DNA of 64,000 nucleotides from Amphiura filiformis (GCF_039555335.1 NC_092628.1:65055292-65119291); one strand, 5' to 3'. Positions 20,131 through 31,958 are shown, numbered from the stretch's first letter. Notes: a model not told the origin generated them from the sequence alone. Made by a program: numbers and translations.

Positions 20131-20889
20131 GTACATTTTAAATAAATATTCTCATGATATAGTGTATCATTTAATATAGGCTCAATCACTAAAGTTACCT
20201 TAATTTTTGATATCATATTTCCTTTACCTCTCAATCTTTCTCCTTCCCTCCCGTTTCCCATCCCTCCCTTTTCTATATTTCCCCTCCCTCTCCCCTCCAT
20301 CTATTCTCGCTCTTTCAAACTTTACCCTTCCTATAATCACAAGACAAGAAGTCACCACAAACCGCCATTTCCCAGGCTGAATTTTTACGCCATGGTAATA
20401 CATAAAAATATATTCGAGCGTTTGGAACAGAAAATTATGTTAACCTAATTCAATCCAACAAATAAAGATAAAATACCCAAAGAAAAAGATATCCAATATT
20501 TGGACTTCCAACTAGATAATGCATATTGTTGTTATGGTTGTGGTGTAGAAACTATTGTCCTTTTAATTGATGTATTTTCGATAGCAGTTGTGATCCATGG
20601 TTTATGAGGAATACGATTACAATCTGAAAATTGGATACCCCTTTGGCGACTAGAACAGGCCGTGAATTTGATATCCATAACGGGACTAGAAGAGAATTTT
20701 GGAATATGAAATCCGTAGAGAGTCATTTTGTGGATATTATATCCCTAGTGGCAGTCTTGAGACTAGCACTAGTCTCGCTTTTTCGGATCGAGCATTGGGT
20801 ACCCGGTCAGAATCCACACACACCCCACAGACGTCACTCACCACACACACCCCAAAACACCCCCCTCACATACCCCCACAATTCCTTAC
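20131..20889. other. Intronic sequence, pyrimidine- and CA-rich patches
   Basis: A CT-rich tract at about 20220-20330 and a CACACCCC-rich tract at about 20815-20880, just downstream of the exon at 20890-20961. No gene seen. Confidence 0.4.
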
Positions 20890-20961
20890 CTTGAACATCG
20901 CAAACTTCACGGCGCTGCGTGAAAAGTTTCCCTTTTCTAGTTTCACTGGTTCACCTGAACT
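20890..20961 (-). CDS. Membrane guanylate cyclase, start of the kinase-homology domain (VKFAMFK)
   Basis: This 72-bp exon codes for 24 residues: SSGEPVKLEKGNFSRSAVKF then AMFK. It corresponds to the stretch that opens the kinase-homology domain in natriuretic peptide receptors (TTEGQFQVFAKTAYYKG), the glycine-loop equivalent. The acceptor is ACTTTTCCAG and the donor is AAG|GTAAGG, both strong. Phase 0 in and out. It can follow either alternative juxtamembrane exon (31811-31958 or 32048-32213), as both end in phase 0. Confidence 0.88.
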
Positions 20962-21079
20962 CTGGAAAAGTAAAATTGGTCAAACAGAAATCCCATTTTC
21001 ATTGGAACAAATCAGAGGAATAAGTTATTTACGGTAACAGGAATAGTCATAATTATGAAAGACGATTTTCAGAAAAGTG

Positions 21080-22274
21080 TGTTATGTGCGCCCCAAAATA
21101 ATAATATTCATTAAAAGTTATGTATTTTGTCATCAAACATTAATTTTCACTTGTTTTGATATTTAACTCCATTTGTTTGAATTTAGAATATTCTGGAGAT
21201 TCATAGAATGTTCTGGAAGGTTAATGATTAAAGTGATCAAGAAATTCATATATCTAGTAATGTGGAGAAAGTTCTAGCAACAATTAGATCATACTCTAAT
21301 GATCATGATTACTTGATTATGATAGTAGTAAAGTGCTGGCACTGTGCCAAAAATCAGTGTACAGTGTCTGATTGGTTTGTGTTGAGGTAATGTGCTATTT
21401 TTAGAACTATGTGTACAGAGTAATTGATCTGATTGGCTTGTGGTGATTTCATGCACTATTTTGGGAATTGAGGTAATGTAATATGCCATATATGGGATGA
21501 TTAAATGCTGTAATTGATGCAGATTATTCTAGAATAGGTAGAATTTAGATAAAACCCTGGAGGTTGAATGATCGGGGCAGCAGTCTTGAGGTGTAAGAGG
21601 AAACTCTGTGAAACTTATGTTAGCCAGTATTGGTACAAAGTTACCATTGAAGTCTTCAAACTTCGGTTCGCGGTTCTTGTGCGTGCGTGTTGGAGAGAAT
21701 TCTTTACGCCAAAGGCGGTAGTGAAAGCCAATAGTGCTTTATTGTTTGTCGACTCAAAGAAGTGACAAACTGAAGTATCTCCATCACCGAACTGTGATAT
21801 TTTGCTGGACTAGCATAGAGTGTTATCTGTCTGTCAAGTGGAGCAGAAAGCTTGCTCAAGAGATCTCTGAGAGAGGAGCTTAAGGTCAACATAGAAGACC
21901 ACTTGGAGAACACTAGCAGGGTAGCTAGGGTAGTGAAAGTATAGTCATCAGGACTTTGGACTGAGATTGTGGTAGATAGGATCGCGGACATTGCCGGATC
22001 TTGAATCAAGAACTGAGACCATCAACAGAATCTCATCAGAAAGCCAGCCAATCAAGATCTCCAGGCTTAGCTAAGTAACCATAGCATAAAGAAGTCTTTA
22101 TCATAATCTTACATAATTGTTGTAATATTGTATAAGGATTGATTGATAGCCATACTGCACTAAATAATAAATAATCATAAGTGTTTTAAGTAATAAACAG
22201 TGTGTTTGTGTGTTTGGTGTTGCGTGAACCCGAAGCAGGTGATTTTGGCCTGGGTCATTTTGGTGACCATAACA
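21080..22274. mobile_element. Solo LTR (1,195 bp), probably Ty3/Gypsy-type
   Basis: The segment begins TGTTATG and ends CATAACA (inverted TG...CA termini). It is flanked by a 4-bp direct repeat AGTG (21076-21079 and 22275-22278). An AATAAA polyadenylation-type signal lies about 90 bp from the 3' end. No primer-binding site or polyprotein follows, so it is solo. The 3' end (GGTGATTTTGGCCTGGGTCA) resembles the LTR fragment at 62326-62464. Confidence 0.75.
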
Positions 22275-22818
22275 AGTGGGCACGCAATATCGTACACGGA
22301 GACAAACCGTGTGTCCGGTACACCGTTACCGATGACATTTTGTTTATATGCTTCGAAGAAAATTCACTTTAAATATGATAAAAGTAACACATGCGTTCAT
22401 CCTCATACAATCACACTCACACTCCCCGGTCACACTCCCACATGTAACTTGTAAGCTTCTACCGCCTCTCCATGAAACAAACATACACTACGTAAAAAAA
22501 CTTTCTTTATGGTTAGGAAATTTACCCACTATTAACATCTAGCAACTAATTTTGTACGTTTGCTAAATAATCGCATGCGGGGAATGTCCTGCACATTTTG
22601 ACACCTCGATCACTACCCTACGATACTCCTGAGAAAAGATATGAATGCTTACGTAACACGAGGTCGAAAAATTAAAATTGCAAAAAGGCCTATTCAAGTA
22701 AAAGAACACAAAAAACAACATGCAGATAACATTTTTTGTTTACTTGCTGAGCACATTTCAGACATCATACTGCCGCTTCAAACTTCACTTGAGTTTAATC
22801 TCTTTCTTTACCAGTCTT
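22275..22818. other. Intronic sequence, nothing recognised
   Basis: No exon or element boundary identified between the solo LTR and the hairpin at 22819. Confidence 0.4.
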
Positions 22819-22895
22819 CAGTCGTGTTCAGACGGTCGGACTTAAAGTCACTTCCCGGTTATAAATCACTTATGTCCGACCGTGTGAACACGACT
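22819..22895. repeat. Hairpin with 22-bp arms
   Basis: AGTCGTGTTCAGACGGTCGG and two more bases pair with GTCCGACCGTGTGAACACGA and two more bases; 21 of 22 positions match around a 33-nt loop. Probably a short MITE. Confidence 0.85.
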
Positions 22896-23035
22896 TTTCA
22901 GTACATTGTGTGTCCAACATGCATCAAGGAAAATGCTTTAAATTCAAATTGAAAAGGCGGGAATAATGAAATCGTCTTGGATCAGTGAATCAGTTCTAGG
23001 CTTCTTTGCCATTTTTATTTGTCGACCTCTTGGTA

Positions 23036-23398
23036 CTTAATGGTAGACGAGGTATTGTTGGTCGAAGCAACCTAAAAATCGATTTCCATTACCTAAATAT
23101 ATTATTGAAAAATAACACCTTGATGTTTTGCAAAAGTTCATTCTACAAATCGTATACTTTGCAAACTTGCTTAATGTATTGTTGTTAATGAGTTATGTAC
23201 GTTTTACAAAAGTGTTGTTGTTTCAGCCCTCTTTACAACGTAACTCAAGAACCGCAGCACATCATAAAATATATCTGTGATATTTTAATTCTTCTACACG
23301 CTCGCTATGAATTGAGCAATGCAGTTTTCCAAAGCTCGCTACCATTCGTAAAATGCTGTGAACTACCAAATCACAACATTTTAAAATAATTAATAACT
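23036..23398 (+). repeat. Dispersed repeat copy 1 (also at 36948-37330)
   Basis: About 365 bp sharing GGTATTGTTGGTCGAAGCA, TTATGTACGTTTTACAAA and GTGTTGTTGTTTCAGCCCTC with 36948-37330. The TTAA MITE at 23403-23754 inserted at the 3' end. The other copy shows the empty TTAA. Confidence 0.85.
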
Positions 23399-23402
23399 TT
23401 AA

Positions 23403-23754
23403 GGGGTACTACACCCCTGGCCAATTTTGTGCCTATTTTTGAAAAAATAAAAAAAATTATAACGCATTGGTGGTAAGTAAGATATGTATATTATAGGGGC
23501 AAGGACTACAACTACTGCACTGAAAATTCAGCAACTCAAGGCAAGTAGTTATTGATTTATTGAACAAATATTGGGTTTCCCTCATTTTTGACTGTAACTC
23601 CACAACTGTTGTCTGTGCTGAAATAGAATTTCCAGTGCAGTAGTCGTAGTCCTTGCCCATATAATATACATATCTTACTTGTCACCAATGCGCTATAATT
23701 TTTGAGAAAAATGCAAAAATAGGCATAACATTGGGCAGGGGTGTAGTAAATTTC
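23403..23754. mobile_element. TTAA-flanked foldback MITE (352 bp)
   Basis: TTAA on both sides (23399-23402, 23755-23758). Terminal repeats contain TACTACACCCCTG and its complement. Long inverted arms include GATATGTATATTATAGGGGC and its near-exact complement, with AAGGACTACAACTACTGCAC in the next part. TTAA duplications are typical of piggyBac and Kolobok elements. Confidence 0.88.
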
Positions 23755-24394
23755 TTAAACATTCATATCTTTTCTCAGGAGTGTCGTAGTGTAGTGATTA
23801 CCATGCATACCGTCGTTTTATCTTTTCAGTTTCTGTTTCCGTAACCGTAATAGTTTTTGTAAGTCATTGTTATTCTGAAGTGGTAGTCTCCCAGGTGTGA
23901 CCAATCTTTTATTCTAGCCTTTTGTTAGTTACATAAAGATGTGAGGTTGGGTGCTAATCTAGACAAAAGAAGAGTCTAAATTTTACGGTCCTAAATTCAC
24001 GGTAAATTGTACGGCTTCAATTGACTTGTGTTTGGTGTATATGCACTTACGCCTAGACGTAAGTGGCTCCTAAAAATAGTCTTGCATTGAAATATATACT
24101 AACCATATTGCCAATTTATAAGCAAAAGTCTTTCATATTGGCAATGAAACGAGCGTCTAAAATAGTCAAATATCTCCCAATTAGGCGCGTACAAGTGGTG
24201 ATTTGGTAATCATGTTTTATATTGAAATGTAATACAAAAGAATTGCACTGGAGCAAAGATAATGTGTTCTATTCATTCGTACCAATGGTAAGCTAATCTG
24301 ATAATTGGCTGGGTCTATATGTAAGGCTCGGGTTTATTTTAAATGTTATTTTTGCAGAGCTTATTTTCAGTCATGGATCATACTGATAAATTTC

Positions 24395-24605
24395 GCAACG
24401 GATGGAGAGGGAGGGAGGGCGGGAAGGAGGGAGGGAAATACTTGAAACTGAACAAGTGAGAGTGGGAGGGGTGAGGAAGAAAGTGAGGAGAGGGAGAGAC
24501 TGAAAGACTAGAAAGAGAAGAACTCGAGAGGAGAGAGTAGGGACTGGGGAGGGAGTGGGGAGACTGATCATGGGGGGGGGGGAGGAAGCAAAATAGGGAG
24601 ATAGA
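24395..24605. repeat. Polypurine tract, about 210 bp
   Basis: Almost purely G/A on the plus strand, with GGGAGGGAGGGCGGG at the start and a G9 run near 24572. It could form triplex or G-quadruplex structures. It explains the long low-complexity open frames on the minus strand. Confidence 0.9.
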
Positions 24606-25083
24606 CATGGATACGAGGGAAGGGCGACACTGTGGCCATGCACAAGTGCTTTGGGGTTCGACAGGCTCATAAGCGGACCTTTTGTGATTTTAGGGCTTAT
24701 TTGCAACGTTTTTACAGAAAAAGGTGGACTTTGTCATTCGGATTGGCATGCATTTTGTCAAATCAATGTAGATCAATTTACCAAGAGGGCGCTAGGCCAT
24801 TAAAAACACTGGTGTTAACATAACCTTGCTCTCCCGGTTTTATTGACATACGCAATCACCTCTATTGAAATAAGCTGATTGGTACTTCAGAGTTAACAAT
24901 GAAATCAGATTACAGTAACTTACTGAATCCCTTGCGTTTTCGTATCTGAACAAAAGACTTACGGAAACTGAAAAGATAAAAAGACCCATAATGTCATACC
25001 CTTTCATCCCCTCAACACGCATCATCCATACCCGGGATCCATTATACATCTTATATGATTTATACGATTCATACAAATTAAAT

Positions 25084-25185
25084 TTAAATCAAATCAAATC
25101 AAATCAAATTAAATTAAATTAAATTAAATTAAATTAAATTTTAAATAAATTAAATTTAATTTAATTTAATTTAATTTAATTTAAA
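25084..25185. repeat. Pentanucleotide (AAATC/AAATT)n with inverted (AATTT)n
   Basis: AAATC units change into AAATT units, then switch to AATTT units, making the tract self-complementary. Confidence 0.92.
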
Positions 25186-25199
25186 ATTATTAAAACACA

Positions 25200-26737
25200 T
25201 CATCAAGACCACTATTGCTTAAATACAGATATTAAACAATATAAAATATACAATTATGATAAATTATTCAAAAATATTAAGAAATAGGGCTTCCAAAACG
25301 TACAACTTACCGAGCCCGAGGATTTTTAGGGCACAGTTTGGGGGCAAAAAATGATATTTTCCATTGAAATGTGCGAGACAAAATCGTTTGCGGTCTTTTT
25401 ACCGATTTTGATGGTGTAATGATATTAGCTAGGACATAGTTTCTTTTTTAATTAATATTTGATCTGATCTCACTTGATGAATTAATAAAGAATGAAAATC
25501 TCCGACAAGCCGGTTATATTTTACCGATTTTGACAGTGCAATCCGGCAAGTCGGTTTTACTTTTCGCCATGTTAGGTGTCAAAACCCTATCTGTGCATTT
25601 TAAATTTCCCGATTCTTACGCCTAACCTTTGCATATGTCTTTCACGGATGGATGGATGGAGGGATAGATGGTTTTAGCGCCACCATTCTATTATTTTTTC
25701 TCATTCGGAGGGGACGCCGTGAAGGACCGTTCATACTACGCGGCAATTACTTTGTGGTGCGCGGCGTTGGCGTACTGCATTCTACTGCAGTATTATGCGA
25801 GTATTTGGGGGGTGCTTTGGGGGCGCCAGCCCCCGGGGTAAGGGCGGCAGAAGAAGTAGGGGCGGTAAAAACATTTATTATAGAAAAAATCAGTTATTTA
25901 AGAAAAATGGGCGCATTACAACAAGTTACCACAGACCGATTGACTATAATGAGCTGTGACATCATCACCCAATTTTATACATATCTGTTTGCCAAATTTC
26001 ATGAGAACCGCATACACTGCCATGAGAGGATGATCATGTATTTGTGAATGTACATAATGACCTGCGCATGCACGGCTATAGAGGTTTCTGCATATGACGT
26101 ATCACACCGTAAATATGGCGGACTACTCAAATGCATTCAACAAAAGCATGATTGCAATCTACCGCGACAGTTCGTCTCACACACATAACAAAATGCACTA
26201 CCATCAAATAGGTTGATGACAACATTTGATTGAATGGACTGTACTGCGCTATTGATTACGGTGAAGGACACCGGTTCAAATGCTTTGTTGGAATGTGTAC
26301 ATGCTATGCAATATCGATCAGCCAAGCAGAAGACAATGCATGATCAATTTGCATAAAGTGGCGGGTTTCCGACAAATATTTATGAATTCTCCATGGTACA
26401 TACAAGAAAAATACCCGAATGATGTCAAAATTTGGCTCAAATATACGTTATGGTTCATACTATCGAGTGAGTTTGATATTTTATGAATGGACCGTCCATG
26501 GCTGTAGTATTAAGAAGTACATTAATGTATTCAACACTTCAGATATTCAGCTGGGCATAAAAATCCTTCTTCATTCATATACATGTATTAATCACAAGGC
26601 AGAGAAAATCCATAAAATCAATATATTCAGACAATGACATAACACCAGGCCTGTTTCAACATTATTGAACACCATCCCATAATTCACCTTCTTTTGACAC
26701 CTCTTTATCTAAATAGCAGTGTATTATAATGCATGTT
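25200..26737. other. Intronic sequence, nothing recognised
   Basis: An open frame of 131 codons at 25652-26047 (plus) has no recognisable domain and is G-rich and repeat-like near GGGGGCGCCAGCCCCCGGGG. I do not call it a gene. Confidence 0.4.
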
Positions 26738-28678
26738 GGGTCACTCCATATGAAATCAAGGAGGCGTCCCACCTGACCCCTTCAGATTTGCTTTATATTG
26801 TAGTCATATGTTGTACCTGTCAAAATATTACAAACCTGCAAATTTGAGGTCTGTAGCTCTTACGGATTTTCTGTGGCAGCCATTTAAAGTTGGAGTAGGT
26901 GGGTCTAAATTTGGACCAAAGAGTTGCCCTTTAAATAAATTTCATCTTTGGGAGTCTGTGCCTTCTTTATAAAAAGAAAGAGAGGTCTGAAACTTTGTAT
27001 ACACACTAATTGCATGCCCAATTTGTCAAAAAATAAAAAATAAACAAATTCTGTTATTGCGCGTTGTGTCACGGGGTCATTAAATATGCAAGAAAAAATG
27101 TAATGTTTTGTAAACTGGCAAGTTTAGCCCCCTAAATTCACATTTTTGTCAGATTAATTATTTGTTGTTATCACTGATGCTATGTATAGGATAAATACAA
27201 TGCATATCCAAAAAATTGAGGTCACAACTCATTTACATTTCGAACAGCGCCCTCACAAAGATGAACTTTATTGCAAATTCAACATTTTCAGGGGGCCCAA
27301 AGTCGATGTGGTCCACCTTCAAAATTCATAAAACATCACTTTTATATAACTACTAGTCTTGAATTACAACTTTGGTAAGTCCCAGTAATTGTATAGGTTG
27401 ACTTCATATAAAATGACAAGCCCAAAGTTGACCATTTTCTTATAATTGCATGTAGTGCAAATGTGCCGAATTCGGAAGGCTTGAAAGTCAAATTGGCCAC
27501 AATATTAAAAATAAATGATTAGACGAGTAGTTATTGGTCCTATTTACTTTTATTTCCATTTCATTTTCAATATATACAGATTTTCTATGGTAGCCATTTA
27601 AAGTTGGTGTAGATGAAAATTAATGCAATTCACCATTTCAGGGCCCAAAGTCGATGTGGTCAACCTACAAAATTTATAAAACATCACTTTTATATGACTA
27701 CTTGTCTTAAATTACAACTTTGCTCAATCCCAGTAATTTTATAGGTTGACTTCATATAAATCGACAAGCCCAAAGTTTTCCATTTTCTTATGATTGCATG
27801 TACTGCAAATGTGCCGAATTCGGAAGGTTTAAAAGTCAAAATGGCCACAATATTGAAAATAAATGACTAGATGCGTAGTTATTAGCCCTATTTACTTTTA
27901 TTTTATTTTATTTTCAATATTGGGGCCAATTTGACTTTCAAGCCTTCCGAATTCGGCACATTTGCGCTACATGCAATCATAAGAAAATGGTCAACTTTGG
28001 GCTTGTTGTTTTATATGAAGTCAACCTATACAATTCCTGGGACTTAGCAAAGTTGGAATTTAAGACTAGTAGTTATATAAAAGTGATGTTTTATAAATTT
28101 TGAAAGTGGACCACATCGACTTTCCTGAAAATGTTGAATTTACAATAAATGTCATCTTCGTGAGGGCGCTGTTCGAAATGTAAATGAGTTGTGACCTCAA
28201 TTTTTTTGATATGCATTGTATTTATACTATATATAGCATTAGTTATAACAAAAAATAATTAATGTGACAAAAAATGTGAATTTAAGAGGGTTAAACTTGC
28301 CAGTTTACAAAACCTTGCATTTTTTCTTGCATATTTAATGACCCCGTGACACAACGCGCAATTACAGAATTTTTTTAATTTTTTATTTTTTGACAAATTG
28401 GGCATGCAGTTAGTGTGTATACAAAGTCTTAGACTCTCTCTTTTTATAAAGAAGGCACAGACTCCCAAAGATGAAATTTATTTAAAGGGCAACTTTTGGG
28501 TCCAAATTTAGACCCCCCTACTCCAACTTTAAATGGCTGCCACAGAAAATCCGCAAGAGCTACAGACCTCAAATTTGCAGGTTTTTAATATTTTTACAGG
28601 TACAACATATGACTAAAATATAAAGCAAATCTGAGGGGGTCAGGTGGGACGCCTCCTTGATTTCATATGGAGTAACCC
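26738..28678. mobile_element. 1.94-kb palindromic element with a duplicated core
   Basis: The ends are GGGTCACTCCATATGAAATC and its near-exact complement. Inverted similarity continues for about 800 bp on each side, for example AAGGAGGCGTCCCACCTGAC, GCAATTACAGAATTT and TGAGTTGTGACCTCAATTTT. In the centre, the block with GCCCAAAGTCGATGTGGTC and TGCCGAATTCGGAAGG is present three times: twice direct (about 27290-27540 and 27640-27880) and once inverted (about 27920-28140). No transposase; the target duplication is not clear. Confidence 0.85.
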
Positions 28679-28679
28679 T

Positions 28680-29579
28680 GAACATTAGTTTGTCACGCGT
28701 CAGCACACGTGTATTGACTGCATTGATTTGTGGGAAGTGATTTGACTTGAAAATTTAGGCTCTTCACCAACCTTCAAAGGAATTCATTACTGTACTGTTG
28801 TATGCATGGCTAGTTGTCAATAGTGTGATTTGTAAATGAGGCTTTTGTGTTAGGTTATAAGGTAGGTCATATGTGGGTCAAATACTTGAGGTCAATTCTG
28901 GGCTCCCTTTTGAAAACAATGTGCGTTTTATATGACTGGAGACATTTGAGATTTGGTCTATTTAACCTGTTCTTGAACCTGAATTTGGATATAATATAAA
29001 GGATGTATACATTTTGCTTGGGATATAAATGGTGAGTACAATTGAGATGGTAAACTTAGAACTGATTTGACACATAATGGTAAAACAGGTACCTGAATCA
29101 CATAAATGATTGAAACGGGAGCTTTTGAAAAAGTGTCTGATTTGGCAGAATGGTGGCAAGAAATGTTACTATTTTTCATCACTGCTGTAGTTTGGACATA
29201 CAAACTTTGTACCTATGGCTTAAGTAGGATTCAGTGATATATTGCAGCTAGTTTAAAATAAAAAATATGGGTCAACAAAGAAAATAGAAGAACTTTAATG
29301 ATTAAGCTTATGGCCAAGTGTGGAGCACTGAAAATTTACGTTTTCTAGGGCTTGTAAATTATATTTCGGAGGTTCATATACCAAAGTTTGATAGCAAGAA
29401 TGTAATTGTGGAATGTTTGACATATGCCTACAATTTGGTAGAGAAATCGGTGTGAAGTATGGTATGATATCAACGGTCCAAAAATAAAATAGCGAGTGGT
29501 GAAAGCGGGGACCCAAGTCATAGGCTTCCAGTGAAAATCTGATTAAGGCTATAAATTAACAATGAGCTCAATGGTAAAC
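28680..29579. other. Intronic sequence, nothing recognised
   Basis: No exon similarity, tandem structure or element ends seen. Confidence 0.4.
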
Positions 29580-29581
29580 TA

Positions 29582-30658
29582 CAGCGTGTCCAAAAAGTTA
29601 CTTAACATTGTGAATCTGCCATATCTCAAATATTTCCTACTTCATACCAAAATGAATAACATATTCACATAGATTGATCTTTTAGAATTATTCTGATACC
29701 AAAAACAGCATTATTGATGACCCCTTGACCTTACTGTGCGAGTGTACGTGTATCAAACCCACAAAAGCAAGCTCATTATGTTCTTTGTTCAAGCACATGA
29801 ATGATGTGCTTCCCTGGACGAAAGAGTTAGTTCACTCACTGCATACGATACATTTAGGTATGAACATTCATGGATTACACGGCCTAGCATAAGCATGACA
29901 GCTGTTGTAGATTATAAATAGGATATATTGACAATATTAAACTTTACTTTAAAACAGTTGAAGTGAAGATGAAGTTTCCTATAGATCAACGGATTCAGAT
30001 CGTATGGTTCTTTGCCGAGACAAAGTCGGACAAACTCACTCAAGCAAAGTTTAAGGAACATTTTAATGTAAATTATGCACCCGGCTGAAATACAATCCAG
30101 CAACTAGTGCAGAAATTCCTATCAACGGAATTTGTTCATGATCTACCTCGGAAAGAACAGGAAGATCGGCTACAAACATCGATGTCATACGAAGAGCGGT
30201 GGCGAAAAGCCCAAGACTATCAGTACATCGACTTTCAATGGAGAACAACGTACCGCGTACAACTGTTCATCGAATCCTCAGAAAAGATCTTAAGCAATTT
30301 CCATATAAAATCCAGATAAAGCACAAAATGAAGATTACGCATTGAAAACAAACAAACAAATAAACAAACAATCACACAAACATAGCAAAATTAAACAAAA
30401 CAGATTCTAAAACGATAACACGTTATATCGTGTATCACGTCTCAAATGACGAGACTTATTTTGCGTTTATAAAAGTGGGTTTTACGGTACGGTAGATATC
30501 CGTTAATTTCATGACAAAGGGTCATGACCACATAGGCATGTTTGGTCTCATAACATTTCTAAAAGAATTATCTACATACTGTACAATTTTTGTAACAACA
30601 CTATAAGCCCAACGCAAGTTATGGCCAGTTTACAATGTTAAGTTACTTTTGGGACACG
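29582..30658 (+). mobile_element. Internally deleted Tc1/mariner-type transposon (1,077 bp)
   Basis: Terminal inverted repeats CAGCGTGTCCAAAAAGTTAC and the complement of GTAACTTAACATTGT-type sequence at the right; TA on both sides (29580-29581, 30659-30660). The interior holds an N-terminal transposase fragment, then an AAAC/AAAT-rich stretch. There is no room for a catalytic DDE/D domain. Confidence 0.85.
29968..30343 (+). pseudogene. Transposase N-terminal (helix-turn-helix) fragment
   Basis: Read across at least one stop and one or two frameshifts, the peptide runs MKFPIDQRIQIVWFFAETKS, then DKLTQAKFKEHFNVNYAPG, then NTIQQLVQKFLSTEFVHDLP, and later VHRILRKDLKQFPYKIQIK. This layout (IEQR..IV..YGETKS, NAPxxxTIxRLVxKF, then TVHRILxKDLxxxPYK) is typical of DUF4817/HTH DNA-binding regions of mariner-like transposases common in animal genomes. 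The catalytic half is absent. Confidence 0.8.
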
Positions 30659-30660
30659 TA

Positions 30661-31383
30661 CCCTGATAAGCCTTTACCTTTAATATGAGGTATAACTTTT
30701 ATTTTTCCGATGATTTTTTCTGGGCCAAATTTGATACTTAATGTGGCAAATTCATCCCATTTTTTTGCTCAAAACCTCAAAAGAGGCAGTATCCTTTAAT
30801 GGTAGCACACAGCATTCTGTACATGTCAGCGCTGAACGCATGGTGTCATGTATTGTCAATGGTATCATCGGGCCTTAATTCACTACGAAACAGTGAAATT
30901 CTTGGTTGAAATTACATCAGGAGATCAGGTATGTGTGTCGGGATTTTAAAAACATTTTGCATGTAATATAAAGATAACATATTCAAATCAATATTAATTG
31001 TGATATTTTGGCCTAAAAACATTTGTTTAGCAAGATACGGCTTTCGAAAGGAGTGGATATGTGCAGTTAGCCTATGCCGATGAGTGTCTGATTTTACGTA
31101 GTCAATGCACTACACACGGTGAATGGGAGATGTCCGAAAACTTTTTCTAATGGAAAAATTTCAAACCACCGAAAAAAAATTGGGTCAACCTTTTCGGGAT
31201 GTTGAAGGGGCGGCAAAATTGCACCTTTATCAAGCCCCCCGGTATGAGCGGCCACGGATTGCGGTATCGCAATAAAGTTAAATACTTTTAACTTGGAAAT
31301 GCGACGAGTTCGTTGTGGTAAGCTACGGCAAAAAGTAATCGATATATGGGCAAAACAACGCACCACAAAGCGGCGTAGTATGA
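30661..31383. other. Intronic sequence, nothing recognised
   Basis: No element ends or exon detected between the mariner derivative and the GC-ended MITE. Confidence 0.4.
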
Positions 31384-31712
31384 TCCGGGGGGGGGGGGCA
31401 CTCCCATATATTGACATACGTCATGTGCCCATGAAAAGACCCCGGTATTTTTGGCAAATCATACACCCAATAACCCCGGGGTTTTTTTCAGTAGCTTACA
31501 CTGAATTACCCCCTCTCTTGAACAATTAGTCCTCAAAATTGTAATTTCGGCGAGCTTCGCGCGCACATTTTGTACTGTAAAATTGGGTAAAAAGCTATTT
31601 TTGATTTTTGACATCGCCAACACCGAATGACCCCCTTTTTTCTGAAAACCCCTAGTTTCGTAGGCTGGTGGGCACATGTACGTCACTTTCATATTCGAGT
31701 GCCTCCCCCGGG
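31384..31712. mobile_element. MITE (329 bp) with C/G-run termini, 7-8 bp TSD
   Basis: It opens with TCCGGGGGGGGGGGGCACTC and closes with GAGTGCCTCCCCCGG. A further inverted block TGACATACGTCATGTGCCCA pairs with TGGGCACATGTACGTCA. AGTATGA is duplicated at 31377-31383 and 31713-31719, extended to 8 bp with one mismatch. It is related in its termini to the element at 44415-48033. It lies 98 bp downstream (in transcript sense) of the second alternative juxtamembrane exon. Confidence 0.82.
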
Positions 31713-31810
31713 AGTATGAACGAAACTTAAGGCTGATTAGATTGAGAGCTGAAAAAGAAAAAAAAATAGGCTGCAAGGCAGTAGTATTATTTTGTAAGGT
31801 TATACCCTAC

Positions 31811-31958
31811 CATTGGTTTTGATCCTGTCGTATTCGATGATGCTGCCGAGGAAGAAGTCGAACTTGGAGTGGTAAATGAATGGCCCGCAATAAACGCCAA
31901 CTCTTCATACGAAATTTTCCAATACGACCTCGCTACGGTCAGTTTCTCCCAGGACCTC
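31811..31958 (-). CDS. Membrane guanylate cyclase, alternative juxtamembrane exon B
   Basis: This 148-bp exon contributes one base to an arginine codon and then 49 residues, RSWEKLTVARSYWKISYEEL followed by AFIAGHS and a Ser/Thr-rich tail ending GSKPM. It is the cytosolic linker between the membrane helix and the kinase-homology domain, where natriuretic receptors have YRKxxxxxELWRVxWEDV. The acceptor is GCATATATAG and the donor is ATG|GTAGGG. It enters in phase 2 (after AG of the transmembrane exon) and leaves in phase 0, exactly like exon A at 32048-32213, with which it shares the W-[RK]-I-x-YEEL-x-F core. Only 89 nt separate them. The acceptor has a weak pyrimidine tract, although T-rich sequence lies about 25-35 nt upstream. 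Confidence 0.85.

Noticed and set aside
22641..22952. 103-codon plus-strand frame
   Set aside because: Contains the 22-bp-arm hairpin and has no similarity to a known protein.
24371..24706. Long minus-strand frames rich in Ser/Pro/Leu
   Set aside because: They are translations of a polypurine/polypyrimidine tract.
25652..26047. 131-codon open frame on the plus strand
   Set aside because: No recognisable domain, G-rich repeat-like sequence inside, no splice or promoter context. Probably chance.
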